Positions 1 through 9,338 of a stretch of DNA of 64,000 nucleotides are shown here, one piece after another. Source of the DNA: Clitoria ternatea (Eukaryota; Streptophyta; Magnoliopsida; Fabales; Fabaceae); assembly GCA_037962975.1 (NCBI GenBank), contig CM075670.1, positions 150,912,501-150,976,500 on the forward strand, read 5' to 3'. The position numbers were made by a program, and so were the translations under genes. Positions within the stretch are counted from its first letter, which is position 1, and each line of letters begins with the position of its first letter. Under the pieces are notes generated by a model. That model was not told the origin of the DNA. It did not search any database and worked only from the letters and a program-made list of their open reading frames with translations.

Positions 1-697
1 ACTTGGATGAGTGGAAAATAAATGAACATTTATGATGTTGATGGGTTTTTAGTGAAACCCTAACTTTAATAAATTGGGGAAAGTGTGAAATGTGTGTAGA
101 ATATAGGTTTAATGATATTGGAGAATGATATTAATGATGAAAGATGGCCAATAGTGGTGATTAATGAGCATGGGTAAATGTTGTTGGAATTTGATGAAAA
201 CCCTAGCCCTAAGAATTTGGGGAAAATGGATATATTGTGATTTAGAAGGTTAAATTGAAAGTGAATAGATGATATTTAAGATTAAATGTTGCTTAAAATA
301 ATATAGGACCATGGGTGGTGAAACCTATAGATAGGTGTTGATATGAATAAAGAATGTGAGGAAGTAGGAGAATTGATTTTAAGGATGGACATATGGAATA
401 TTCAATGTTGGGTATCTTTAGATATGATAATAGGCGATGATAATGATGTTGGATTTGGTTAGCCTTAAGATCTAGAGGATCTTGGCTTAGGGAAAGGAAT
501 TCCCAAAGCCTAACACAATTGCATATGTTGGTGTTTAGCAAGTCTAGGACTTGGGGTTGAGCTTTGTGATAAGCTAGCCAGTATTTAAAATTATGATGGT
601 TATTAATTATGTGAATATACTTGCATATGGTATGTAGATTTTATTCCGGGTGATGCAATGGAGCATTCGGAGCATTGGAACCATTCGGCTCTTCCCT

Positions 698-702
698 CGA
701 GG
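698..702. repeat. Target site duplication CGAGG, left copy
   Basis: The five bases before the Copia 5' LTR equal the five bases after its 3' LTR (5129-5133). The empty site is seen uninterrupted in the E1 3' LTR at 13087-13091. Confidence 0.95.
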
Positions 703-858
703 TGAAGACCATGAAGGATTTTGATAATGAGAAGGCCAATGCCAGAGGTCAAGAATGAAGATCCAAGACCAAGGCATAATTAAAGTAAGACTCTATAAAA
801 AGAAAGTACGGCCATTAATATAAAAAGGTTTTAAAATAAGAATACATTCTGATGGAAT

Positions 859-1043
859 GTAATTGATTACCTCATTAGTGTAATCAATTACATCGTGTAA
901 TTGATTACCTCATTAGTGTAATCAATTACCTCAGCAATGTAATCGATTACCATGTTTAAGTAATCGATTACAATATGAACGTTATGTTTTAAAACTGATT
1001 TTAAAAGGCTGTAATCGATTACCTATTTTATTTAATCGATTAC
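859..1043. promoter_or_regulatory. Phased array of eight GTAATCGATTAC-type palindromes
   Basis: Copies start at 859, 880, 897, 918, 939, 960, 1011 and 1032. The sequences are GTAATTGATTAC, GTAATCAATTAC or GTAATCGATTAC, the last one with T in place of the first G. Start-to-start steps are 21, 17, 21, 21, 21, 51 and 21 bp. The array lies 130-320 bp upstream of the TATA box, so an upstream regulatory role is plausible but inferred. Confidence 0.85.
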
Positions 1044-1172
1044 AACGTGATCAGAAAGCAAAAAATCATGTTGAAACATTATAACTTTTCACAAAATATT
1101 ATTTTATCCAAGAGGTACCTTTCCAATTATTTTAATTAATAATTTCACACCTCTTGAAGGCATTTTTTCTCC

Positions 1173-1180
1173 TATAAATA
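1173..1180 (+). promoter_or_regulatory. LTR TATA box inside a short inverted repeat
   Basis: TATAAATA lies within CTCCTATAAATAGGAG, whose arms are complementary. It is the most TATA-like site of the LTR and marks U3/R about 30 bp downstream. The 3' LTR has the same site at 4521-4528. Confidence 0.75.
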
Positions 1181-1397
1181 GGAGGGTATTTCATTTGCAA
1201 AAGCACACCAATAACACCAACACAAAAATACTTCCAATCTTTTCTTAAGAGCAATAATGGCCATATTCTCTTAATAGAGTTATTACTCTTCTTGTTCCTC
1301 AATTTGTTCATCATACTCTTGAAGAGAGTTTTTCTATAGAGTTCTTTATCTCTAAAGTGAGATTGATACTCAGAGTGGTGTATCTCTGAGGGTGTTC

Positions 1398-1496
1398 TTC
1401 TTGGATGTGGTGTAGCATCCAAGGGTGATGTTCTTGGGTATGGTGTAGTATCCAAGGGTGATGTGCTTGGGTGTGGTGTAGCATCCAATGCATTTG
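1398..1496 (+). repeat. Three tandem 33-bp repeats in the Copia LTR
   Basis: Units start at 1398, 1431 and 1464 and carry the core GGTGTAGCATCCAAGGGTG with a few changes. The same triplet is in the 3' LTR at 4746-4844. It lies downstream of the TATA box, so it would be transcribed. Confidence 0.8.
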
Positions 1497-1781
1497 TGAT
1501 CGGGGTGTGAGTCCCCATTGTGGTGTAATCAAGGGATTTGATTATAGTGAATTTCCTAAAGGGTGTCTTGAGAAGACTGGACGTAGGCAGTGGTTGGTCG
1601 AACCAGTATAAATCTCTGTTTGCACTTCTCTAACCCTTAAACTCTTTATGTTTTAAGCATTATTATTCAAATCACATATCATTGCATATTGAGTTTTTAG
1701 AGGAGAAATTTATTAGTGAGAAAGTTCCTAACTACTCAATTCACCCCCCTTGAGTTTCCTAGAGGCCACCTAGGCTAACAA

Positions 1782-1800
1782 GTGGTATCAAAGCTCGTAT
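1782..1800 (+). promoter_or_regulatory. Primer binding site, initiator-Met-tRNA type
   Basis: One base after the 5' LTR is TGGTATCAAAGC, one mismatch from the usual TGGTATCAGAGC primer site of plant Copia elements. Confidence 0.8.
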
Positions 1801-1833
1801 CTTGGAAAAGGTTTAACAACCTCAAGAAGATCC

Positions 1834-3614
1834 ATGGCCTCTTTCAATCCTATCTTTCCTTAGGGAAACTCCATACATAGACCTCCTGTATTTAACGGAG
1901 TAGGATATCAATATTGGAAAACCCGTATGCAAATATTCATAGAAGCTATTGATTAGACATATGGGACTCCATTGAAAATGGTCCATTCATACCAACCAAA
2001 GTAGTTGGAGAAGTGACCATGATTAAACCAAGAAGTGAATGGACTGGTGCGGATAAAATAAAAGTCCAATATAACCTCAAGGCCAAAAACATAATAACCT
2101 CAGCCTTAGGAATGGACGAATACTTTAGAATATCTAATTGCAAGACAACAAAAGAGATGTGGGATACCTTAGAAGTAACTCACGAAGGAACAAGCGAAGT
2201 TAAGAGATCAAGAATAAATACCCTAACTAGGGAATATGATTTATTTAGAATGAACAACAATGAAAGCATACAAGACATGCAAAAGAGATTCACTCATATA
2301 ATCAATCATCTTGCATGCTTAGGAAAAACCTTTTCAAATGAAGATTTGATTGATAAAGTATTAAGATGCTTGAACAGGGAATGGCAACCAAAAGTAACTG
2401 CTATATCAGAATCAAAAGATTTGTCAAGCATGTCCCTTGTAACACTCTTTGGAAAATTACAAGAGCATGAACTCAAGCTTGAAAGATTGAATCAACATGA
2501 GGAAAGCAATAAAAAAAAGAAAAGTATTGCTCTAAAAGCATCATCATCAACCATTAAAGAAAGTAATGAAGAAGATAATGAAGAAGATGATGAAGAAGGT
2601 ATAAATGATTATAATGACCTTAAATTATTTGTTAAACAATTTAATAGGTTTCTAAAGAAAGAGGAAGGGCAAAGGAAGCCGAACTTCAAGAATTCCTTCA
2701 AAAATGATGAATTTAACTAAGGTTCAAAATGCTTTGAATGCGGAAAATATGGACATATGAAAATGGAGTGTCCGAAACTAAATAAGAAGTATGACAAGCA
2801 AGAGAAAAAGCATCCCAAAAATAAAAGAATAGCTTATATTACCTGGGATGAAAATGGTTTAAGCTCGTCCAAGGAATCAGACCATGAAGACGTAAATTTG
2901 TGCCTAATGACTAACACCGAAGAGGTAAATGACTCAAATCCTATATTTGATGAATTGCAAGAATCTTTTGAAGATCTTCATAATGAATATCAAAAACTAG
3001 CTAAGAAATTCTTAAATATGAAAAATTCTAACCTAATCTTAGAAGAAAGTCTATCAAAGGTCAATCATGAACTAGGACAAGTTAAAGAAGAAAAGGAAGA
3101 CTTAGAAACTAAGCTTAAAAATGAAACTATCATTAAACATACATGTTCAACATGTCAAAAGCATATTCAAGAGATTGATGATTTGAAAAATGCATTAGTT
3201 AAATTTACTATAGGAAGAGATAACCTAGATATTCTTCTTGGAAAACAAAAATGTCATTTAAAAGCAGAACTAGGATCTGATCCTTCCAAAAAGCAAAAGT
3301 TGCAGAAAAATCTCTTTATTTCATAAAAGACCTCAACTAGCCCATTTGTTAAATTCTCTCATTATGTGAGAAAAGGTCACAGTGCATCAACATGTCATAT
3401 AAGGAACAAAGGCTATACTGAGACAAAAATGATTTGGGTTCCTAAGAATATAGTATCCACGTCTAACCCACAAGGACCCAAGAAAATTTGGGTACCAAGA
3501 TCAAATATTTATAATAGTGCAGGAATTATCATTGATGGGAGGCACTTAAGGATTAACTCTTACCCACAAGAAAAGTCAACACATTTCTTGAAGCATCTAT
3601 CAATCAACAAGTAA
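1834..3614 (+). pseudogene. Broken Sirevirus gag
   Basis: Gag-like coding from ATG 1834 is interrupted by a TAG at 1861, an in-frame TAG at 1954 that coincides with a one-base frame change, and a TAA at 2718-2720. The longest open part, 2013-2720 (235 aa), matches the UBN2/gag-polypeptide domain of Copia elements and ends in an acidic, lysine-rich stretch. Directly after the TAA, in the same frame, is a CX2CX4HX4C zinc knuckle (CFECGKYGHMKMEC) and then a coiled-coil-like tail (2757-3326). After another stop, 3366-3614 carries a GHSASTC-type end and repeated IWVP motifs, then runs into unrelated sequence where pol should start. Gag would form the virus-like particle; this copy is not functional. 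Confidence 0.88.
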
Positions 3615-3710
3615 CAAAGAGCAATATCAAAATAACGAGTGACATCAAACAACAAGGTGCATCACTCTCTGCTAAAACTTTATGCTCTTATATTCTTTTT
3701 GCCATTGATA

Positions 3711-4050
3711 AAGGGGGAGTAATATATGAGAAGCAAAATAAGAGAAAAAATCAAACCTGGTTAATATATGAGAAGCAAAATAAGAGAAAAATCAATCAAA
3801 CCTTGTCAACTAAACCAAAATTAAGGGGGAGAAAATCTTGTATCTTGCATGCTGTTTATTTTTCTTCTCAGGAATTGTTGTCAATATCAAAAAGGGGGAG
3901 AATGAAGAACTAAGGTTTTGATATCAACAACATATATGCAAGACATGATTAACAACATGGACGCAAGACTTGAAGATTTAGTATACCATGTCAAGCACAA
4001 AAAGAGTCATGAAATCAATGAAATATTGTCATCATCAAAAAGGGGGAGAA
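3711..4050 (+). promoter_or_regulatory. Four polypurine-tract modules before the 3' LTR
   Basis: AAGGGGGAG-like tracts occur at about 3711-3719, 3823-3831, 3891-3900 and 4038-4050; the last abuts the 3' LTR and is the working plus-strand primer site. A duplicated segment of about 42 bp (AATATATGAGAAGCAAAATA...) lies at 3721-3800. Multiple PPTs are a described Sirevirus feature. Confidence 0.8.
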
Positions 4051-5128
4051 TGAAGACCATGAAGGATTTTGATAATGACAAGGCCAATGCCAGAGATCAA
4101 GAATGAAGATCTAAGACCAAGGCATAATTAAAGTAAGACTCTATAAAAAGAAAGTACGGCCATTAATATAAAAAGGTTTTAAAATAAGAATACATTCTGA
4201 TGGAATGTAATTGATTACCTCATTAGGGTAATCAATTACATCGTGTAATTAATTACCTCATTAGTGTAATCAATTACCTCAGCAATGTAATCGATTACCA
4301 TGTTTAAGTAATCGATTACAATATGAACGTTATGTTTTAAAACTGATTTTAAAAGGCTGTAATCGATTACCTATTTTATGTAATCGATTACAACGTGATC
4401 AGAAAGCAAAAAATCATGTTGAAACATTATAACTTTTCACAAAATATTATTTTATCCAAGAGGTACCTTTCCAATTATTTTAATCAATAATTTCACACCT
4501 CTTGAAGGCATTTCTTCTCCTATAAATAGGAGGGTATTTCATTTGCAAAAGCACACCAATAACACCAGCACAAAAATAGTTCCAATCTTTTCTTAAGAGC
4601 AATAATAGCCATATTCTCTTAATAGATTTATTACTCTTCTTGCTCCTCAATTTGTTCATCATACTCTTGAAGAGAGTTTTTCTATAGAGTTCTTTATCTC
4701 TAAAGTGAGATTGATACTCAGAGTGGTGTATCTCTGAGGGTGTTCTTCTTGGATGTGGTGTAGCATCCAAGGGTGATGTTCTTGGGTATGGTGTAGTATC
4801 CAAGGGTGATGTGCTTGGGTGTGGTGTAGCATCCAATGCATTTGTGATCGGGGTGTGAGTCCCCATTGTGGTGTAATCAAGGGATTTGATTATAGTGAAT
4901 TTCCTCAAGGGTGTCTTGAGAAGACTGGACGTAGGCAGTGGTTGGCCGAACCAGTATAAATCTCTGTTTGCACTTCTCTAACCCTTAAACTCTTTATGTT
5001 TTAAGCATTATTATTCAAATCACATATCATTGCATATTGAGTTTTTAGAGGAGAAATTTATTAGTGAGAAAGTTCCTAACTACTCAATTCACCCCCCTTG
5101 AGTTTCCTAGAGGCCACCTAGGGTAACA
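4051..5128 (+). repeat. 3' LTR of the Sirevirus-type element
   Basis: Same length as the 5' LTR and about 98.5% identical by my count. The palindrome array recurs at 4207-4391 with one GTAATTAATTAC variant and with the final copy as a full GTAATCGATTAC. It ends GGTAACA and is followed by the target duplicate CGAGG. Confidence 0.95.
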
Positions 5129-5604
5129 CGAGGTAGGAGAGGAGTTAACATTCAAATTGCATGAGTAAATTTGTGAGTGATTTGATGTATGTGTTAAATA
5201 CTCATGCTTGTCTTGCCCTGTGTATATATTGAATTAATTGAATTAGTGAGTTGATGATTATTGAGGATGATTCGTATGAATATGTGGATTTGTTGTGGCA
5301 AGGTATGAATACATGTATATAAGATGATGATGAGCTTGAATTCAATATGGATAATAAGTTTGGGATGTAAATTCATAAGTATGAATTTTGGAACAAGCTG
5401 TATATGCCTTTCATGATATGTATGAACTGTAGGATAAATCCAAATTTGGCTTATAATGAGAAATTCCAAGTGAGAACTTTTAGAACAAGTTGAATGTGCC
5501 TCAAATATCGTATATGATGTGTTGGATATGATTTAGTAGGCCTAAAGTGTGAAATTATATGTTGAGTTGTAAGAATTTTCATTTCCTGCCTCAGTCCTGA
5601 TATT

Positions 5605-5781
5605 CTCACTCAAGCGAGAAGGGATCTCGCTCAGGCGAGGATCCCCTGTATTGGTATAATGGTCTCTGGACCATTTTTACTCAGGCGAGTGAGTGTTTCG
5701 CTCGAGCGAGTAGAGTGTGTTGTGATCAGGTGAGGTTCTGGATGAATCTCGCTCAAGCGAGCGTGGCTGCGCTTGAGCGAG
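5605..5781. repeat. CTCGCTCAAGCGAG palindrome cluster 1 in E1 5' LTR
   Basis: Fourteen-base imperfect palindromes start at about 5605, 5626, 5676, 5697, 5748 and 5768, forming three pairs with internal steps of 21, 21 and 20 bp. The E1 3' LTR has the same cluster (first pair 13563 and 13584, step 21). Confidence 0.85.
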
Positions 5782-5809
5782 CAAGGGAGGACATTGATTC
5801 TGGATGAAT

Positions 5810-6690
5810 TCCGCCTGAGTGGGGACTTAGAAAATAATACATGATCTGTGGTGAATTTTCAAGTGAAATTCCATGTGGGCTATGCCAAGGCAGAACCTTC
5901 CGAGTGAGGAAGTGCGTATAATTCTGAGTGAGAGGTCTCCCTGTGTGATAATTTGAGCAGTGGAGTTTCGAGTGGGATTTTCCAAGTTCCAAGTAACTCG
6001 TTCCGAGTAGAGCCCTTTCGTGTGTGTAGTTCTGAGTGGGGATGGCACCGATTGGGGATACATGGTGTAAGTTATCCAGAAGTACTCTGGAATAACTCTG
6101 TTTGGGAGAAAAAGAAAGGAAGTCAGATTTGGAATGAGATGCCGAGTGAGTGACCACTTGGGTGGTGAGTCGGTTTCTGGATTATTTTTCTGAGTGGAAC
6201 ACCATGTGAGTGAAGACTCGGATTTGGAATGAATTTACCGAGTTGAAGTCTGAGTACGAGAGGACTCGGTCTGGACTGTTTTTGCCGAGTGGAGGACCGA
6301 GTGAGTGATAGTCGGTCTTGGAATTGTGTAACCGAGTGAAAGACCGAGCGAGTGTGGGGTCGGTCTGGAATGATTTAACCGAGTGAGGACCATCAGAGAT
6401 GGTTCAGACTTGGAACAAAGTTGCCGAGTGAAAAACTGATTGAGATGACTCAGACTTGGAGTGAAGTTGCCGAGTGAAAGACTGATTGAGAGATGACTCG
6501 GATTTGGAACAATTTGCCGAGTGAAAGGCCAAGTGAGAGACGAGTCGACTTTGATTGATTTTGCCGAGTAGAAAACCAAGCCAGATGAGTCAGTTTTAAT
6601 GTAAATTGCCGAGTGAGGCACCGAATGAGAGGAATCGGTTCTGGAATAACTTCCCTGAGTGAAAAACCGAGTGTTGGGGAGGACGACCTC
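5810..6690. repeat. Degenerate CCGAGTG / GACTCGG tandem array in E1 5' LTR
   Basis: A roughly 50-60-bp unit with the layout TGCCGAGTG, about 10 bases, CGAGTGAG, then GACTCGG and TTGGAATGA repeats with many changes. It is matched at about 13770-14640 in the 3' LTR. Units rarely contain stops on the minus strand, which creates long spurious frames (for example 6235-6729). Confidence 0.75.
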
Positions 6691-6699
6691 TGGTTGGAT

Positions 6700-6912
6700 T
6701 CTGCTTAAGCGAATGGATTCCTCGCTCAAGCGAGCAAGTGTAGAAATGGTTACTGGAGTAATTTCGCCCGAGCGAGTGGCTGGGTATGTAGTGCTTCGCC
6801 CAAGCGAGCAACCTGGAAACTAGATACTGGCTTGATTTCGCCCAAGCGAGCTGAGGCGCTCAAGCGAGATGGGCTATCTCGCTCAAGCGAATGTGTGCCT
6901 CGCTTGAGCGAG
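6700..6912. repeat. CTCGCTCAAGCGAG palindrome cluster 2 in E1 5' LTR
   Basis: Members start at about 6700, 6721, 6763, 6795, 6837, 6855, 6878 and 6899. Steps are 21, 42, 32, 42, 18, 23 and 21 bp. The 3' LTR counterpart spans about 14658-14870, with 21-bp steps at 14658/14679 and 14836/14857. Confidence 0.85.
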
Positions 6913-7507
6913 TGAACGCTGTTAGTATTTTTCTCCCTTCTTTTCTCTCGGTTCTGATTGAATTGGCCCTCCTTACCCTATATTGAATAATATTTAAGGG
7001 ATATATATATATATATGACTATGACATGATAAAATGGATTGTTGTGTTGCCATCTTAATTAAGAGATAACGGTGATGAATAATGGGTTGGAAACCACCGA
7101 ATGAACATATAGTGACACTGATGAATAATGAGAAATATTATGACACCTTTGTGGTGAATACAAGTAATTGACTTGTACGTGTGTGAGGCAATGATGATTG
7201 CTATATACATATATATGTTCCGAAATTACCTTGTTGTTACATGTATGAATTAATATTATGATGTTTGCTATGCCCTTTGACATCCATTGTGTGGATTGTT
7301 GTGAAATGATGTTGTGGCCATTGAGATGCCAATTATATGAACGATGTGCCTTGAGGGGCTTTGTAAATGATTATGAATAATTATTAAGATACCAAATTAA
7401 ATTATATCCCTAATTGAGAGGGTGAGACATCCTTGCGAGGTTATTGGGCACATGCATTATTGCATTGTTGCATTTATGGCATAGCATGGCATTGATATGC
7501 ATTATTA

Positions 7508-8090
7508 TTGAATGAATCACCTTGCGGGGTGCCACAAAGGGTATATCCCAGAGTGAAGAGGACGTTGTCCTATTATTATTGAATAATGTTGAATATATCA
7601 CCTTGCGGGGTGCCACGATGGGTAAATCCCAGAGTGAAGATGATGTTGATCATATTGTTGAATATAACACCTTGCGGGGTGCCACGAGGGGTGTATCCCC
7701 GATTGATGATGGTATTGTGATAATTATTGTGAAGAGAATCACCTTGCGGGGTGCCATGAAGGGTATATCTCGGAGTGAAGAGGACGTTGTCCTATTGTTA
7801 TTGAACTATTATTAGAGAATCACCTTTTGAGGTGCCACGAAGGGTGTATCCCTGAGTGAAGATGCTATTGCATGAATTGTTATTGAAATGAATATATCAC
7901 CTTGCGGGGTGCCACAAAGGGTATATCCCGGAGTGAAGAGGACGTTGTCCTAGTGTTGTTGAATAATGTTGAAATGAAACACCTTGCGGGGTGCCACGAA
8001 GGGTGTATCCCTGAGTGATGACGGTATTGTGATAATTTTTGTGAAATGAATCACCTGTGGGTGCCACGAAGGGTGTATCCCTGAGTGATG
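7508..8090 (+). repeat. Eight-copy CACCTTGCGGGGTGCCA tandem repeat in E1 5' LTR
   Basis: Eight units of about 70-90 bp, each starting with a form of CACCTTGCGGGGTGCCAC followed by GAAGGGTGTATCCC and a variable tail. The 3' LTR has six (about 15481-15925), so the array changed size after insertion or during reverse transcription. Confidence 0.85.
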
Positions 8091-9231
8091 ATGATAATTT
8101 AAGTGATTGTGATTATTGTTGAATTTGAAAATCGGATCCGTTGCATATGCATTAAACTGTTGACATATGCAATAGCCTTAAGACCATGGCATTTGAGATG
8201 GGATGACCACGAGTGATGAGAAACCCCTTGCGAGGAGGTATTGAGTAAAGCCATAATGAAATAATGATGATAATGATTATGAGTGCCCTTGTTGATAAGT
8301 GGCAAAGAGATTATGTATGTGATTGTGTATATGTTGTGCTTATTTATGATATGAATTGTGATTCATGAGGCTTGTATGCCTATTATAATAATGAGATGAT
8401 GAATGAATGATAATCTAATGATTTTATAGCAAAGCACACATGATGTTGTATGCATATACACATGATCACAATATATATTATTCGTCATTTTGAATGTATA
8501 ACTCACTCTCCCATATGGTCTCCTTTTTAACCTTGTGATGCAGGTTGCCATGGGATGAGTTTGGATTTTTAATTAAAGCTTTGGTGAAGGTAAATAGTGG
8601 TAGAGGAAGTGCCTTGGCCGGCATCATTTATGAGTTTTTATGTAATGAATGAATTGGTTATGAGAATGTAGATGATTTAGAGATTTTGAATATGTAAAAG
8701 ATAATCCCTTTGAATTGTGGATAGTGACTATCTATGTAGAATGTGAGAGATGAGTTGATATGTATTAGAAGGATTGAAATTGCATGATGAACATTGATGA
8801 TTGTGATTGTCGGGAGAAGATTTCCGAATGTATATGTATATATATCAGTGTCTATATATAATGCTATCTTAGGCATTGCATGCTTATATAATTATGTAAA
8901 ATGATGATGGTTGTCTATTAGGCTTATGAGAAGCCATTGCGTGCTTTGCCGAGCCTTTTCTCATATCGTCATATATGGGACTAGGTGTGTGCCCGGTATA
9001 CACATTCTTCCACTGTAAACTCTATTATTTTCGTATACCGTTATGGGCAATTTATCTATCGATCCAGCTTAGGGTTATTTGATCTCACTCTTTGGTTTTC
9101 TGTGATTTGGGTCTTGATGTGATCATGGTGATGTCTTGGAAATATTTTCAAACGCGAAAAATTTATTCGCATTTTTATTAATTATAACCATCGCATAGGG
9201 ATTCGAGTACAGAAAATCAGGGGTGTTATAA

Positions 9232-9245
9232 TCTTGTATCAGAGC
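9232..9245 (+). promoter_or_regulatory. E1 primer binding site
   Basis: TCTTGTATCAGAGC follows the 5' LTR and resembles TGGTATCAGAGC, the initiator-Met-tRNA primer site. Its last bases form the left arm of the first hairpin described at 9241-9338. Confidence 0.65.
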
Positions 9246-9338
9246 ATATTTGCTCTGAATTAGGGTTATTGGTTATTACCAGAGCATGGCTACTCTGTGA
9301 GGATTTGATATCATGGATGATTGGAGCATGATTGCTCA
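9241..9338 (+). other. Three regularly spaced imperfect hairpins after the E1 primer site
   Basis: AGAGCATATTTGCTCT (9241), AGAGCATGGCTACTCT (9281) and GGAGCATGATTGCTCA (9323) are inverted repeats with GAGCA/TGCTC-like arms, 40 and 42 bp apart. Weaker relatives are at about 9507 and 9665. Their position is where retroelement RNAs often carry packaging or dimerisation stems; that role is inference. Confidence 0.6.

Larger units (their letters stand above)
703..1780 (+). repeat. 5' LTR of the Sirevirus-type element
   Basis: Runs from TGAAGACC to GGCTAACA and matches 4051-5128 at the same length (1078 bp). It holds an eight-member palindrome array (859-1043), a TATA box (1173-1180) and a 33-bp tandem triplet (1398-1496). 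Confidence 0.95.
703..5128 (+). mobile_element. Sirevirus-type Copia element lacking pol
   Basis: A complete LTR-bounded insertion with perfect 5-bp target duplications (CGAGG at 698-702 and 5129-5133), two 1078-bp LTRs, a primer site just inside the 5' LTR and polypurine tracts before the 3' LTR. The 2.27-kb interior has only a broken gag; protease, integrase, RT and RNase H are absent. Sirevirus assignment rests on the gag type (UBN2 domain, zinc knuckle, GHSASTC-like tail) and on the multiple polypurine modules, a known Sirevirus trait. By eye the LTRs differ at about 16 of 1078 positions, so insertion was fairly recent although the element cannot encode its own enzymes. Confidence 0.92.
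1..9230 (+). repeat. E1 5' LTR, left-truncated by the window and split by a Copia insertion
   Basis: Base 1 aligns with 12390 of the 3' LTR. The alignment runs to 702, is interrupted by a Sirevirus element (703-5128), resumes at 5129-5133 (duplicated target CGAGG) and ends at TGTTATA, 9230. It contains palindrome clusters (5605-5781, 6700-6912), a CCGAGTG-rich degenerate array (about 5810-6690), an eight-copy tandem repeat (about 7508-8090) and a conserved acceptor-like site (8542-8543). Reading frames in it are low-complexity and I do not call them genes. Confidence 0.85.

Noticed and set aside
1132..1518. Minus-strand frames at 1132-1518 and 4480-4908 with repeated HPSTSPLDTTPYP units
   Set aside because: Antisense to the 33-bp tandem repeats of the Copia LTRs; duplicated because LTRs are duplicated.
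6235..6729. Long minus-strand frame (164 aa) with a partner of 152 aa at 14229-14687
   Set aside because: It reads through the degenerate CCGAGTG array; the protein is a low-complexity repeat (HSLGxSL, PNPSHLS). Openness follows from the repeat unit lacking stops, and the frame lies inside an LTR.
7508..8090. Evenly repeated units that look like a CRISPR array
   Set aside because: The units are degenerate, the spacers resemble one another and the array lies in a plant LTR. It is a minisatellite.
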